DNA of 64,000 nt from Brachyhypopomus gauderio (taxonomy: Eukaryota; Chordata; Actinopteri; Gymnotiformes; Hypopomidae): contig NC_135221.1 in NCBI RefSeq assembly GCF_052324685.1, positions 22,919,371-22,983,370 on the forward strand, in the 5' to 3' direction. Below, one piece after another: positions 21,560 to 32,261 of the stretch; positions within the stretch are counted from its first letter, which is position 1, and every line of letters begins with the position of its first letter. The notes under the pieces were generated by a model. It saw nothing but the letters and a program-made list of their open reading frames with translations, searched no databases and was not told where the DNA came from. The position numbers and the translations under genes were made by a program.

Positions 21560-23382
21560 GAACCCCCCCTCAAAGCGTGCCACTCCGGGGCACGCAAGGG
21601 CAGACAGGACAGGGACAGCGGACAGACCGGAGGGACAGGACCAGACAAAATAGGACGAGGGACCCGGGACACGGCAGGGACTGGAGACAGGGAGACAGGC
21701 CAAGAGCTGGGCCGGGACACGGCATGACACGGGACACAGGGAGACCGGATAGGGCCAGGGCGAGGCACAGGAGCAGGGCTGGACAGGACAGGACCGGGGA
21801 CAGACACTGGAGCGGGGCCAGGGGACAGGGCAGAGGTAAACACTGAAACAAACACGGCTTGGACGACGGCGACAGGGACAGGAACAAGGTGGGTAACAAC
21901 TTGGGGAACAGACACGGGGACCGGGACAGAGACGACACCACCAGAAACAGACATGGGAACAGGAACACAGACCTTGACAGACACAACCACAGGGACAGGA
22001 ACCAAAACAAAACCAGGGACAGGACTGGGGAACATGGGGAACCCGGGCACAGGAGCAGGAACACAGGGCGGAACAGACAGTACACGGAGTCCATGCCCAA
22101 CAGGGGGCAGCACAGTCTCTTGGGGGACAGGAGCGGCCGGGCGGCGGGCAGCGGGCACAGGCGTGGCGGGCAGCGGGCACAGGCGCGGCCGGGCGGCAGG
22201 CACAGGCGCGGCCGGGCGGCGGGCAGCGGGCACAGGAGCCGGCAGACGGGCAGCGAGAACAGGAGCCGGCAGACGGGCAGCGGGAACAGGCAGGGTCCGC
22301 TGGCTGGCAGCGGGAACAGGCAGGGTCTGCTGGCGGGCAGCGGGAACAGGCAGGGTCCGCTGGCGGGCAGCGGGAACAGGCAGGGTCCGCTGGCGGGCAG
22401 CAGGAACGGGAGCCGGCGTGGACGACCTCTCCTGGGTCGCAGGGACAGGAACCGGCGTGGACGACCTCTCCTGGGTCGCAGGGACAGGAACCGGCGTGGA
22501 CGACCTCTCCTGGGTCGCGGGGACAGGAACCGGCGTGAACGACCTCTCCTGGGTCGCGGGGACAGGAACCGGCGTGAACGACCTCTCCTGGGTCGCAGGG
22601 ACAGGAACCGGCACGGACTGCCTACGGGCAGCGGGGACAGGAACAGGCACGGACTGCCTACGGGCAGCGGGGACAGGAACAGGCACGAACTCCCTAGGGG
22701 CAGCGGGGACAGGTTGCTGAGGCAAGGAGAAACCCTCGGGGGGCATGTACGCCAAGCCAACGTCCTCGGGGGGCGGAGCCACCAAGCCGACGTCCTCGGA
22801 GGGCGGAGCCACCAAGCCGACGTCCTCGGGGGGCGAGACCGCCATACTGACGTCATCGGGGGGCGGGACCGCCATACTGACGTCATCGGGGGGCGGGACC
22901 GCCAAGCCGACGTGACTTGTACTCCCCCCCAAAAAATACTTGGGGGTGTCGTGATGTGTAGCTGGCGGGATCAGCGGCGGTAGGTCCTCCTCCTCAGGGT
23001 CCTGGGTGAGCCTGGAAGAATACACAGACACAGAAGCCCCTCGGTGGCTCTCTCTGCGACGGCTCCGCCTCCTCTGAGGCGTCGGGAGCTCGCAGACGCC
23101 ATCGAGAGCCAACCGAGGGTTAAGCAAACGCCAGTCTGTGCACTCAATCCGTCTGCCCGCGACTTGTACTACAGGTTTCTCCTCCCTATAGTGATCAAGC
23201 CGGGCAGACACGTAGCGCTCAACAGGAGTCTCGACGCGAAAGCCAGTCGAAACCAAAAGTGACTGGGCTTTCTTTGGTGCGTGTCGAGACTTCCGTGTTC
23301 CCACAGCGCCAGGGGAATTTCTGTCTCTGGTTCGTTCACACTGTGATATCAGAGAGTTGAACTGGACCGAACCAGCCAACAT
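21550..23382 (-). CDS. Pro-rich tandem-repeat protein of the non-autonomous LTR element
   Basis: The first internal ATG (23382) opens a 610-residue frame that ends a few bases into the 3' LTR (stop in CACGTAG). The frame is also open upstream through the 5' LTR to 23721. The N-terminal ~150 residues are non-repetitive (VETPVERYVSARLDHYREEK, then RRIECTDWRLLNPRL), followed by an RRRSRRRESHR basic patch. Next come six 10-residue repeats of the type PPPEDVGLVA, three of PVPVPAARRQ, five 13-residue repeats PVPVPATQERSFT, and shorter PAARQRTLPV units. The tail is Val/Pro/Cys/Ser rich. All unit lengths are multiples of three. No gag, protease or RT motif is visible and the function is unknown. The other two minus-strand frames and two plus-strand frames are also partly open because of the repeats, so coding is likely but not proven. 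Confidence 0.5.
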   Translation of the reverse strand: MLAGSVQFNSLISQCERTRDRNSPGAVGTRKSRHAPKKAQSLLVSTGFRVETPVERYVSARLDHYREEKPVVQVAGRRIECTDWRLLNPRLALDGVCELPTPQRRRSRRRESHRGASVSVYSSRLTQDPEEEDLPPLIPPATHHDTPKYFLGGSTSHVGLAVPPPDDVSMAVPPPDDVSMAVSPPEDVGLVAPPSEDVGLVAPPPEDVGLAYMPPEGFSLPQQPVPAAPREFVPVPVPAARRQSVPVPVPAARRQSVPVPVPATQERSFTPVPVPATQERSFTPVPVPATQERSSTPVPVPATQERSSTPVPVPATQERSSTPAPVPAARQRTLPVPAARQRTLPVPAARQQTLPVPAASQRTLPVPAARLPAPVLAARLPAPVPAARRPAAPVPAARPRLCPLPATPVPAARRPAAPVPQETVLPPVGHGLRVLSVPPCVPAPVPGFPMFPSPVPGFVLVPVPVVVSVKVCVPVPMSVSGGVVSVPVPVSVPQVVTHLVPVPVAVVQAVFVSVFTSALSPGPAPVSVPGPVLSSPAPVPRPGPIRSPCVPCHAVSRPSSWPVSLSPVPAVSRVPRPILSGPVPPVCPLSLSCLPLRAPEWHALRGGSVT

Positions 23383-23449
23383 CTCATCGCAGCGATTAAA
23401 CTCACCAGAGTCTCGCTCCCTCGCTGTGTCCTTGTAAGATCCGTGATTA

Positions 23450-23918
23450 TGTAACGTTCTGCATAGCGCAGAACAGGGAGACGGACACAAACGCGGAGGA
23501 GAGCGAGATTTATTACAGGAAATTCCAGAAGCAGCATCGATATAACAGGCATGGGTCACAACGGGCAGGCAGTCCAGACATGAAACGCGAACAGACATAC
23601 TCGGACAGAATAACCAAACACGACGGGGAAACACGGAACAGGCAGGAATACTTTGTAGCGGAAACAAATACTCACTACAAACAGGCAGACAAAGCACAAG
23701 GCACGGAGTAGACAAAATCACGGATACTGGACTGGGGAAATACTGGGACTTTATACATAGAAACTAACTAGGGACAGGTGATGGCAATGACACTGGGGCG
23801 TGGCAACAAACAAGGAAACACGAAGACAAACGAGCAGGGCGGGACAAACAGGCAGGGAACACGGACATGAGGGAACCCAGAGTGACAGCTACGAGAGGGG
23901 GCGTTGCCCTACGTGACA
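23450..23918 (-). repeat. 5' LTR of the 21297-23918 element
   Basis: 469 bp. On the minus strand it starts TGTCACGTAGGGCAACGCC, has a TATAAAG box (plus ctttata near 23751) and an AATAAA (plus tttatt near 23508), and ends GAACGTTACA. The same family left the solo LTR at 46280-46708. Confidence 0.9.
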
Positions 23919-24234
23919 ATCTGATTGAAACAACACTTATCAAAATTAATCAAAAGGCTTTTAAAACAATTCCTAGCTCACCGGCTTCTTCTTCCTTTTG
24001 AACCAAGTCTCTTAATCCCACAGTGTCCATTTCCCCAGCATTTCTCCACAAACTTTACTTGTTGCCCTGTGAGTGAAACCTTCAGACTAATCATAAAATC
24101 ATTGTCACCTGGGACAGGACAGTCTGTTGCTTCCTGGCTGGGAGACACACCCAGGCCTAGACTCAGCCAGAGAAGGGCGGGGCCTGTGGCTCAGCTCAAC
24201 AATGTGGTTAGAAATTACGGGGGGTGGATCTGAA

Positions 24235-25727
24235 CTTCAAAATCATGAGGGTCGAGTAGCTGTAGCCAATGGAGAGGGGAGGGGGGGGGGGGGATGGAAA
24301 TTTTGGGAAAATGGCAGGCAGTGTGTTAGTTTGGGGCTCTTGCTTCAGTGGTAGAATTTCTGGTCGCTGATGTACCTTTGGGAATTCTGTTGGGGATTGA
24401 CTTCCTTCAAAAATATAGTGTTGTCATTGATCTGAGGGAGAAACAGTGTACGGTTATGAATAAGAAATTGCCCTTATTGTTGAGACAAGGGGGAACCCAT
24501 ATTTTCTCTGTTTCCATCCATAATGATGTTGTGGTGCCTCCTCGAAGTGAGATAATAATTTCTGGGATCGTGGAGGGTTTGTTTGGGGACTATGGGGAGT
24601 GTATGTTTGAGCCATCGTCTTCGGCACAGGGGGCTCTTATGGTTGCCAGGGTAGTTTGTCAAACTCTGCAGGGTTTTTTGCTGGTTAGGGTCCTTAATGT
24701 GGCAGATAGTGCCCAAGTGCTGAAGCAAGGCATGACCCTGGGTACCCTGGATACTGCCATTAGTGTAGAAGGGGCCAAGGGGATACTGGGGGTAGACCCA
24801 GAGACCCATAGCGATGGCTGGATGGTAGATGACTTGGTTAGAAAGTTAAAGTTGGAGGAGAGGGGTTTTACAGGGAGTCAGATGCTTGCAATAAGGGAGC
24901 TGCTGGGGAATAATTTATCTGTATTCAGTCGAAATGAGGTGGATTTGGGGAGAACTCATTTAATGCTGCATGAGATTGATACTGGGGTAGTTAAGCCCAT
25001 TAAGTTAGCACCTCAGAGGGTGCCATTACATCTGCAGCAGGAGGTAGTAGATCATATTAACGGAATGCAGAGAGAAGGTATTATTCAACCCTCTTGTAGT
25101 CCGTGGGCAGCACCTGTGGTCCCGGTACGGAAAAAGGATGGGGGTCTCCGGTTTTGCGTCGATTATCGAAAATTGAATGAGGTTACTCGGAAGGATGCGT
25201 ACCCCCTCCCCTGGATCGATGATGCTTTGGACAGTTTGGCTAGTGCTCAATGGTTTAGTACACTTGACTTGGTAAGTGGTTACTGGCAGGTGGAAGTAGC
25301 ACCAAAAGATAAAGCGAAGACAGAATTTATTACCAAGCATGGACTGTTTGAGTTTAATGTGTTACTATTTGGGTTATCAAATACACCGAGTACGTTTCAA
25401 CGATTAATGGAATTAGTGTTGGCCGATCAGCTGTGGACTACCTGCTTGGTTTACTTGGATGACATTATAGTGTTCGGTAGGAACTTTGGGGAACATCTGA
25501 ATAGGTTGGAGGAGGTTTTGTCAAAGCTAAAATCTGCTAATTTGAAAGTGAAGCCTGCCAAATGTGATTTGTTTTCTACCAAGGTACAGTACTTGGGTCA
25601 TGTCATCTCTATGGAGGGAGTGATGTCTGATCCTAAGAAGGTGGAGGTAGTGCGAACCTGGCCAGAGCCAACTAGCCAGACAGAAGTGCAGAGTTTCTTA
25701 GGACTGGCTTCCTATTATCATCGGTGA
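24235..25727 (+). pseudogene. gypsy-1 protease end and reverse transcriptase
   Basis: The frame from about 24348 reads VADVPLGILLGIDFLQKYSV (end of protease), a linker, then the gypsy RT: QREGIIQPSCSPWAAPVVPV, KKDGGLRFCVDYRKLNEVT, STLDLVSGYWQV, LFGLSNTPSTFQRLM and the catalytic YLDDIIVFG, then GHVISMEGVMSDPKKVEVV. It ends with a TGA at 25725-25727 after YYHR where the family continues. RT motifs themselves are intact; upstream and downstream parts are broken. Confidence 0.85.
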
Positions 25728-26389
25728 TTAGCAGAGGTGGCTCGGCCTCTACACAAATTAACTGAAAAGGGCAAGAAATTTCATTGGGATGAGGCTTGTC
25801 AGCAGTCTTTTGACCAGTTGAAGGTCTGTCTTGTAACTGCCCCCATTTTGGCTTATCCCGATCCTAAGAAGACCTTTATCCTGGATACTGAGCCAGTGAT
25901 TTTGGGATCGGGGCGGTGTTATCGCAGGAAGAAGATGGGGTAGAGAGGGTCATAGCATATGGTAGCCGAGCGCTTTCTAAAGCCGAACGGAGATATGCAA
26001 CTACACAGAAAGAGTTACTGAGTATGGTGGTGTTAACAAATTATTTTAAACATTACCTATTGGGTAGGGAGTTTGTTTTGAGAACAGACCATAATTCATT
26101 ACATTGGCTTCATAATTTTCAGGGTTTAGAAGGGCAGTTACCTAGATGGGTGGAGCAGTTGGCAAATTTTCAGTATCTGATTGTCCATCGGCCGGGACGT
26201 CTGCATGTGAATGCTGATGCCCTTTATCGAGTGCCATCCTTATTGGCAACTGTTGAACCTGAGTTAAGGGACCAGGGAATGCCTGTTAGTGTGACTAGAA
26301 TAGGTGGAGGAGGTAAAGAAGAGGTCCCAAAGGTTCAGGTGGTACAACAGTTTAACACCTGTCCTGTATATGTCCTCATACAGAGCTAA
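25728..26389 (+). pseudogene. gypsy-1 RNase H with frameshift
   Basis: After the stop the same protein continues as AEVARPLHKLTEKGKKFHWD, AYPDPKKTFILDTE, then a shift near 25915 to VIAYGSRALSKAERRYATTQ, KELLSMVV, FVLRTDHNSLHWL and HVNADALYRVPS. This is the Ty3/gypsy RNase H. It ends at 26389 without an integrase. Confidence 0.8.
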
Positions 26390-26815
26390 TTTTTTTCCAC
26401 ATGGCTGCTTGAGGAATAATGAGATGAGGAGAGACAAGCGATTTATCCTGGGCCGGCCACCTCCTGCCTAACCGGATGCCTACACCAAGATGGACATTAT
26501 TACATCTTTTTCCTTTTCTATATTTTCTTCTGTCTAAATTGTTGTTGTTGTCATAGCATGGTGACCGGTGTCGGCCAGAGGAGGATGGGTTCCCCCCCTA
26601 AGTCTTGGTTCCTCTCAAGGTTTCTTCCTCATGCAAAAAAAACTAGGAAGTTTTTCCTTGCCACTGTCGCCCTTGGCTTGCTCACTGGGGGCTTGGACTC
26701 GGCACTTTTAAAGCTGCTTTGGGACAACAACTGTTGTAAAAACAGTTTTACAACAGTTGTTTGATGTTGATTTGATTTGCTTTAACCCATGTTAGAAGCC
26801 TTTTGTGACAAAATA
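26390..26815 (+). repeat. LINE-type 3' tail
   Basis: It contains ggttcctctcaaggtttctt, ccttgccactgtcgccctt and taaagctgctttgggacaac, a phrase set seen again at 56655-56778. The family is a common fish non-LTR 3' end. The short frame at 26558-26764 inside it is not considered coding. Confidence 0.6.
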
Positions 26816-27235
26816 AAAACACGTGAACCCTGGTATTTTTTTACACTCATTTTCGCCGCTGATGTTATTCATTGGTTCATTAAGACATAATGGTTTTGAC
26901 AGAGCCATTTGGAACGGCGAGAGCGGGCTCCTCGCGTTTACGGATCTGGCTCCATCCATTGACAAGACAGGTTAATGTTTTTCAGCGCAACGTTATCGTG
27001 AGAGAAGACGACAGGGAAGAGCGTGTCATGAAAGGCTTGCCGTGTGAAAGCTACTAAGCTGTTGCTATTATGTTGCTATTATTTAGTCGCTGCTGTAGCT
27101 TCTGTCAACATTTTGCTACATTCACAAACATTGTAGTCTACCAGATACTCGCTCCTCCTGGATCGTCCGCTAGCGTCCCCGCGGGACCCCTGACCCATTT
27201 TCATGCCCGCTGAGTGTTGTCAGCATAGAGATGGA
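26816..27235. other. Gene-free stretch
   Basis: No recognised feature. Moderate GC with ggcgagagcgggctcctcgc near 26917. Confidence 0.4.
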
Positions 27236-28015
27236 CATTTAATCCATCCACCTCCAACTCACAGAGAGGTAGAATATAAATGGTAAAGAGCACTGGTCCT
27301 AGCACTGAGCCCTGAGGAACACCCTGGACAAACGGAGCTAAATCTGATTTACAGTTACCCAAGAGTATGAACCGACGTCTATCTGAAAGGTAAGAAGTGA
27401 ACCAGGAAATCCAAGATCACAGAGCCGTGAGAGTAGTATTGCATGTTTAACTGTATCAAAGGCAGCAGTGAGATTGAGGAGTAAAAGAAGTGAAGCATCC
27501 CCATTATCAGAGTATAGAAGAAAGTCATTTAATACATAAACAAGAGCGGTCTCAGTGCTGTTGCCGAGTATGGAACCCAGACTGGAAAATATCAAAAGAG
27601 ATTATTTGAAGACATGTACTGAAGTAACTGGGAGGCCACCACACGTTCAAAGATCTTGGAGAGAAATGTAAGATTAGATATTGGGTGATTGGAATTATTT
27701 AGAACAGTAGTGTCAAGATTCTGTTTTTTGATAACAGGAGTGATGGCAGATGCCTTTAAATCTAATGGAACGTGGCCAGAAACAAGAGAAAGATTAACGA
27801 GATGACCGATAGAGGAGGATAGAGAAGAGGCACCCTGTTTAAGCAGAAATGTAGGTGTAGGATCAAGAATGCAAGTAGTTGACTTAGAACTGGTGAGGAG
27901 TTTAATTATATGATCAGAGCTAACTAAAGAAAAAGTGGAGAATGACAGAGAGGGTGAGATAGTCATCTGGGAGGAAGTGGAGAAAGAAGAATTACGTGAT
28001 TGAGAAAAATAAAGA
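27236..28015 (-). pseudogene. L2-like LINE reverse transcriptase fragment
   Basis: On the minus strand two frames (27966-27592 and 27595-27338) read LTSSKSTTCILDPTPTFLLK, PISNLTFLSKIFERVVASQL, then TETALVYVLNDFLLYSDNG and LLNLTAAFDTVKHAILLSRL. Further on (27317-27260) comes GVPQGSVLGPVLFTIY. These are consecutive L2-clade RT motifs. The YADD motif and the 3' end are missing and frames are shifted, so it is dead. Confidence 0.8.
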
Positions 28016-28086
28016 AATGTGTTACATTGATCAGAGGAGATGAATGATCACTTTTGACATTTATATATATACACTAATGTGCTAAT

Positions 28087-28241
28087 CAGGGCCGGAGTGG
28101 GCCCCTTTTTCAGCCCGGGAGTTTCATGCCCAAATCCGGCCCAAAATTATTTTTCCCTCCCAATCGGCCCAAACTAGAGATTGACATGAGCCGGCCCATC
28201 GGGAATCCTCCCAAATCTCCCGATTAGCCACTCCGGCTCTG
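28087..28241 (+). mobile_element. hAT MITE, 155 bp, copy 1
   Basis: It runs CAGGGCCGGAGTGG to CCACTCCGGCTCTG with 8-bp target duplication GTGCTAAT (28079-28086, 28242-28249). Confidence 0.9.
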
Positions 28242-28316
28242 GTGCTAATAATGCATTAAAGCGGTCAGGTAACAGCTTCCCTGTAGTCCTGTGTAAACAT
28301 TGTCCATGTCCATATA

Positions 28317-28471
28317 CAGAGCCGGAGTGGCTAATCGGGAGATTCGGGAGGATTCCCGATGGGCCGGCTCATGTCAATCTCTAGTTTGGGCCGATTGGGA
28401 GGGGAAAATAATTTTGGGCCGGATTTGGGCATGAAACTCCCGGGCTGAAAAAGTGTCTCACTCCGGCCCTG
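28317..28471 (-). mobile_element. hAT MITE, 155 bp, copy 2 in opposite orientation
   Basis: It runs CAGAGCCGGAGTGG to CACTCCGGCCCTG with 8-bp target duplication TCCATATA (28309-28316, 28472-28479). It is the reverse complement of copy 1, with few differences. Confidence 0.9.
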
Positions 28472-29283
28472 TCCATATATGTACTACCTGAGTGGTTGTA
28501 TGAGTACGTGTTCACACGTCTCGTCAAGTCTAATGTGTTACACGTGGTGATTGTTCTGTATTGAATTATATATTGTATGAGTTAGACTTGTCCCGTGTTC
28601 ATCTCTGACTCTTCTACATGTTTCATGTTGTGTGTGTGTTAGCAGTGGAACGCTAGTCACTAATCTGAATAAAACTGTGTTTATAGGAATCCACCACTCT
28701 GAGCATCTTCAATTCCTCACATGTTACAAAAGTATTTAAAACTATAGGATGAAAGTGATAAAATGACAATATTAAATATTAAGAAAGTTAATTCACTGGA
28801 AGTATATCAGATATAATCATCACAGTTCTCTGTGGGTTGACCTGCCCCAACTTGTTTGTTTGTTTTCACTTTTAACAGCACTGAACCATAGTGCATACCT
28901 GTCTGCATAAACATACAGACATGCTTACATATTTTTATGGGCATTACTAATATTCTATATGCTCACTTTTCCAACAGTCCAGTCCATTGTATTGGAACCA
29001 AGTCTTCAGACCTATAATTATTTATAGGTCTTTAGCACACCTTCTTCTTGTAATCTCGTTTCTCTCTTTCCTTCTCTTGTCCTCTCCTCTGCTCTCAATA
29101 CAAAGGACAGAAGTACTTAATAGTTTTAAAAAATTTCTTTAATAAAGAATTGAAAAAGTTTTTCCAGTAAAAAGTGGATGCATTATAACAGTGGTTCCTT
29201 AAGTGCAAATCTTCTCCCGAGGAAGCAAACGCTTCTGCCATAATAAAAGTGGCATGCATAGGTTTCTCATGGAATTAATAAAA

Positions 29284-29324
29284 TGAATGAATGAATGAAT
29301 GAATGAATGAATGAATGAATGAAT
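29284..29324. repeat. (GAAT)n microsatellite
   Basis: About ten perfect tetranucleotide units. Confidence 0.95.
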
Positions 29325-29844
29325 ACTACTACTTTTACTATTACTTTTGCTATTACAACTAATGATACTACAGTACTAAAATATCATACTTTATAGACAG
29401 AATCAAGGCAGTATTATGCCTGTTTAAGCTCACTCAGTTTGACCACTTCTTTTATGTGGATTAAGTGGTGAGGAAGTCTAAATGTTCTGCTGTGGGCTAA
29501 TTTGCATGGTCCAGATAACAGTGTGTTTTGAACAGTCTGTCTCTCACCAGTCCACAAATCCTACTGACCCATTTGTGTGGCTTCACTTGGAACAACAACT
29601 TGACCTTACTAGAAGAGAAACATTAGATTATTTTGCTAAGAAGAAATCTAATTTCTAATCTTTGCATCAGAAGATTACTTTCTAGCTGGATAGTCTTTTA
29701 GCATTTAACCCACAAAATGTAGGTTTGCTCTTGTAATTACTGTCTGATCATGGCTATTGTTCATGTTAAAAATTACTCTTTGAATATCTTAATTAGATCT
29801 TAACTAACATCTGCTTGAAACACATAACACTAATGACACTAGTG

Positions 29845-29848
<4 letters not shown>

Positions 29849-29882
<34 letters not shown>
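29849..29882. repeat. (CA)n microsatellite
   Basis: About 17 CA units. Confidence 0.95.
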
Positions 29883-31110
29883 CCACACCCCCACATGTAC
29901 ATACATGGACATGGACTATGTAGACACACCCCCAAGGGGAGGGGTCCGGGGCTGTAGCATGACAATACTAATTGCGTTAAAATAAAAAATGAAATGGAAT
30001 AATAAAAAAAGGAAGATTAAAGATAAAACATGACTTAAAATAATATGATTAACAAAATATAAAAACTGCATAAATAAAACTTGTAAAAAATTAATTAAGA
30101 ATTAAAAGCAATAAAAGTGCAGTTTAAAAGTTTACTGTTTACTGTCAAAAGTGCAGAGCTCCAGGATCTGCTCCAGTGTTTAGTTTCTAATAATCTTGTG
30201 TTGAGTCTCTTCAAATGTCCTCTGACAACTGGTTCCATTTAAAAACAGCATAATAGCGAAAACACTGGCTCTCCCTGATCTGGGGTTCTACCTGGCTCAT
30301 AACACCACAGCACATCAGATAGATACAGTTCTATACCATTAAGCAATTTATAGACTCGTAATTATAACTTAAAGTCAACTTTGTAGTATACTGGTAGCCA
30401 TTGTAAGGTCTTAACAATGGGGGTGATGTGTTTTCTTATTTTGCAGCGAATGAGATCCCCAGAAAATGCATTTTGAATCTCTTTTGGGAGTGCCGTTAGG
30501 AGGCCATTCGTTTTAAACCCTTTTGGAGATAAAAGAATGGATGAGTTTCTCTAGGTCAGATGTTGACCTTGTTGCTGTTTTAAGGTGGTAAAATGCTTAT
30601 TTAGTCAATGATTTGTGAGATCACAGTCTAGAAGAATGCCATGGTTACAAGCTCTTTAAATTTGAGGGTATAGTGAGTCCAAAAATGCAGCTTGTCTGCC
30701 TCTCTCATTCCTGTTGCCATGACACCACAAGTAACTGGGACTCTTGCAGAAATATTTTTTTCTATTTCCACAAAGTAATTCCTGACTTGCAGGTATGAGC
30801 TTAACAACTTTAGGACTGTTGCAGAGAGTCCAGAAAGTCTGTCTATAAAAATGGTATCAAAAGATTGAAACTGAAACTGAGATTGAGCAAAAGTAAAACA
30901 TACGAACGAAACGAACGAAACGAAAGTTGTTGAGCGAGGGGGTATTGGGTTTATGTGCGCGTGTTAGTTGCTAGCGGGAAGACCGCTAGCAACCGCGGAC
31001 AATCGCTAATAGCAGCAAAAACATAAACGATGCAGCGCTTTGGTGCATGGCAATATAGTGAGCTGTTTTTAAAACAAGCCCGCGGGCGACACCACGTTGG
31101 TGACCCCTGC

Positions 31111-31330
31111 TGTAGATCATTTGCCTAAATGATTGATCACTATGGGCCACCGTATCTGCATGTGTTCTAATGCATAGCCAATCAGAATGCTCGGTGTTGG
31201 TCCTCTCTCCTTGTGCAGCCCGTGAGTTACTTGCTCAGTTTCGTTTTGGTACTTTGTATGTTCGTGAATAAAACGTCGCACTGATTCTAATCGTCTGATC
31301 ATTGACTCGGACAAGGAACAAATACTTACA
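31111..31330 (+). repeat. 5' LTR of gypsy-2
   Basis: 220 bp, TGTAGATCATTT to ACTTACA, with GTGAATAAAACG (polyA signal) near 31264. Confidence 0.9.
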
Positions 31331-31437
31331 TGGTGTCAGAATATGGTTCGGACTTTTCGCCTGTATTTTCTGAAGGGGCAACCGGTTACTTTTTCCCCCC
31401 ACTGTGCTAGCTGTGAAGACCACGCTGTCTAGAAATA

Positions 31438-32260
31438 ATGGCCGATGGATTTCGTAGGCCTGAACCTCTCGTTTTTAATGAAAATGTTGCCGAGAATTGG
31501 CGAGTTTTCGAGCGGGAGTATGATATTTTTATTGCCGCAGCGCACTTCGACAAGCCTGCGAAGACAAAGACTTATATTCTCCTCAATATTGCTGGACCAG
31601 AAGCCATTGAACGAGAGCGTTCGTTTGTCTATGCAGCTGAAATTCGCACGCCCGGAGCGGACGGCGAAATATTAACCCCGGCAGAGTCCAGAGAAGACCC
31701 GGAATGCTTAAAGAGAAAGTTCCGCGAAATATGCAACACTCAAAGCAACAAAACGATGGAAAGACACAAGTTCCATTCAAGAAATCAGAAACAAGGTGAG
31801 AGCATTGAAGCATTTATCAGTGACTTGAGGATAAAAGTTAAAAGTTGTCAGTTTGGTGATTTGACTGATGAGCTTATCTGCGACCGAATCGTATGCGGCA
31901 TTACTAGACTCTAAGAAAATCTCTGTTGAGAGATAGCGAATTAACGCTCACTAAAGCCATTTCAATCTGTCGCATTCACGAAATGACAGAAGAAAATAGC
32001 AAGACGCTAGCCACACAAGCCGCGTGTGTCGATGCAGTAAGGCCAGTTTCGAGCAGAAAGCACCAGTCAAAACCTCAGTTCTCTCCCCAGACCATCAAAA
32101 ACTGCAGTAATTGTGGGAGTAGTCATGCAGCTAAGCGGGAGAAATGTCCAGCTTTCAGGTAACAGTGCCATAATTGTAAAAAACTAAACCATTATAAAAG
32201 TTGCTGCAAGTCCAAATCACGGAGTCAAAGAAACTCCAACAAAACACACTTTAAACAATC
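31438..32260 (+). pseudogene. gypsy-2 gag with zinc knuckles
   Basis: From ATG 31438 the frame encodes MADGFRRPEPLVFNENVAEN and a capsid-like ENWRVFEREYDIFI region to a TAA at 31912-31914. A shift resumes LTLTKAISICRIHEM. Two Cys/His knuckles follow (CSNCGSSHAAKREKCP and CHNCKKLNHYKSCC), separated by an in-frame TAA at 32161. One shift and one stop disable gag. Confidence 0.75.
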
Positions 32261-32261
32261 T

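Larger units (their letters stand above)
21297..23918 (-). mobile_element. Young non-autonomous LTR element with Pro-rich repeat ORF
   Basis: The element is bounded by TGTAACG and GTGACA with the 5-bp duplication ATCTG (21292-21296, 23919-23923). On the minus strand the 5' LTR is 23450-23918 and the 3' LTR is 21297-21559. The shared LTR parts differ by at most one base (a/g near 21346), so the insertion is recent. A purine run (TTTGAGGGGGGGTTC on the minus strand) precedes the 3' LTR. There is no RT or integrase; the interior carries a single long ORF. Confidence 0.9.
20870..24234. other. Unidentified insertion into gypsy-1 protease (without the inner LTR element, about 740 bp)
   Basis: Between the DTGA frame and the resumed frame SELQNHEGRVAVANGE near 24235 lies DNA unlike gypsy: 20870-21296 and 23924-24234. 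It has a long AT-rich part and a GC-rich right part (ctcagccagagaagggcggg). No clear target duplication or inverted repeat was found. It could be a solo LTR or another repeat. Confidence 0.35.
11135..26389 (+). mobile_element. Ty3/gypsy-1 retrotransposon, old, split by nested insertions and 3'-truncated
   Basis: One gypsy copy is scattered over the span: gag at 11193-11734, a spacer and protease at 20472-about 20860, RT at about 24235-25727 and RNase H to 26389. Two interruptions separate the pieces (11735-20471 and about 20870-24234). No integrase and no 3' LTR follow 26389, where a LINE-type tail begins. Several stops and frameshifts show that it is dead. All pieces lie in order on the plus strand, which is the main argument that they are one copy. 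Confidence 0.7.
28480..31110. other. Gene-free stretch with minor repeats
   Basis: An LTR-like tail with aataaaactgtg lies near 28670-28725 but no matching start was found. A (GAAT)n run is at 29284-29324 and a (CA)n run near 29849-29882. The stretch 30170-30470 (tagccattgtaaggtcttaa etc.) resembles a common fish repeat in antisense. The last bases before 31110, gttggtgacccctg, look like a hAT terminal repeat. No exon is seen. Confidence 0.45.

Noticed and set aside
21859-22983. Long plus-strand frames (374 and 255 codons) opposite the Pro-rich ORF
   Set aside because: They arise from in-phase GC-rich repeats; the LTR signals (TATA, AATAAA) point to minus-strand transcription.
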